The translations under genes were made by a program, and so were the position numbers. A stretch of DNA of 64,000 nucleotides from Martelella sp. HB161492 (GTDB lineage: Bacteria; Pseudomonadota; Alphaproteobacteria; Rhizobiales; Rhizobiaceae), in assembly GCF_013184775.1 (NCBI RefSeq), contig NZ_JAATVV010000016.1:42173-106172 (forward strand), in the 5' to 3' direction. Shown one piece after another: positions 63,628-64,000 of this stretch. Below the pieces are notes generated by a model, which was not told the DNA's origin, searched no databases, and saw only the letters and a list, made by a program, of their open reading frames with translations. How positions within the stretch are numbered: position 1 is the first letter of the stretch; every line of letters starts with the position of its first letter.

Positions 63628-64000
63628 CAGGTGAGACAAGCGGCAAGTTTACCGCACTGCTGGCCACGGATGCTTGGAAATGCTGCTTCGAGGCCCGGAC
63701 GGCCGCTTCGGTAAAGGCCCCGCCGCAGCGGCCCAACAGGACAGAGAATGTCCGCAGAGGGCCGAAAGCGACTATGCGCCTATTGAGCGTAAATGTCTGC
63801 TTCGCCAATTTTTGAAGCCGAAAGCTGCCGTTCGTTGCGTCTTGGACGGATGGCGAAGACGCGCAGGAACCGGACGGCCGACCTAGCAGCTGGAATGGTG
63901 CCTAGGCTCAGGACTTCGGTAAAGGGGCCGTTCCAGTCAAGCGAAAAGTGACGGCCGCAGCAGCGCCATTGTGCTGCCACTGCGGTAAATAATCCCGACA
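63628..64000. other. Right-end region without identified gene
   Basis: Nothing in the last 373 bases supports a gene. Short frames on both strands have no family motif, and no clear hairpin was found. A gene might begin beyond the window edge. Confidence 0.4.

Noticed and set aside
62836..63639. N-terminal extension of the AraC gene by 268 codons
   Set aside because: The extension is antisense to the SDR gene; the AraC ligand domain begins right after ATG 62835.

Overview
The window looks like chromosome or large-replicon DNA from a GC-rich alphaproteobacterium of the Rhizobiales (Rhizobium/Agrobacterium/Martelella-like). The evidence is a fructose importer of the Sinorhizobium frcBCA type with a divergent ROK regulator, many ABC importers with FCD-type GntR or RpiR regulators, KatG, and a polysaccharide lyase close to Agrobacterium Atu3025. 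I found no rRNA, tRNA or CRISPR array.

Layout, left to right. 1-3240: polyamine-type ABC importer on the minus strand (ATPase cut by the window edge). 3241-5478: scar region with VapC, an antitoxin cut off by an IS6-family transposase remnant, and a Pro/Ser-rich protein with a Cys/His domain. 5711-10854: TetR regulator divergent from an RND efflux pair. 10855-12872: fragment of an S9 peptidase, then hipBA with a clear palindromic operator. 12879-16037: a 1052-residue protein of unknown function with a weak F-box-like segment. 16232-20761: frcA-frcC-frcB and frcR. 20781-26152: GNAT acetyltransferase, an orphan gene, katG, a WGR protein and an iron alcohol dehydrogenase. 26679-37159: a locus resembling the alginate-import system of Sphingomonas A1 (AlgS, AlgM1, AlgM2, two AlgQ-type binding proteins) with a PL15-type exolyase and GntR regulators. 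37331-43081: a Ugp-like importer with a glycerophosphodiesterase and an RpiR regulator. 43391-53743: an operon resembling alginate biosynthesis. 53832-58802: a large autotransporter. 59266-63627: a small unknown protein, SelO, and an AraC/SDR pair.

The most interesting object is 43391-53743. Its genes resemble alg8, alg44, algG, algX, algK and algL, but only the glycosyltransferase keeps its expected catalytic residues. As I read them, the AlgX-like protein has lost all three acetyltransferase triad residues, the AlgL-like protein its catalytic histidine and lysine, the AlgG-like protein the DPHD motif, and the Alg44-like protein the c-di-GMP-binding residues of PilZ. No algE porin, algD or algA is present. 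One reading is a synthase-dependent polymer system in which the enzymes of alginate tailoring survive as non-catalytic assembly or export parts, making an unmodified or different polymer. Only about 7 kb upstream lies a locus that looks able to import and depolymerise alginate-like oligouronates, so making and using such polymers may sit side by side here.

These conclusions rest on reading motifs by eye and on remembered family features; no alignment, structure prediction or database search was run.
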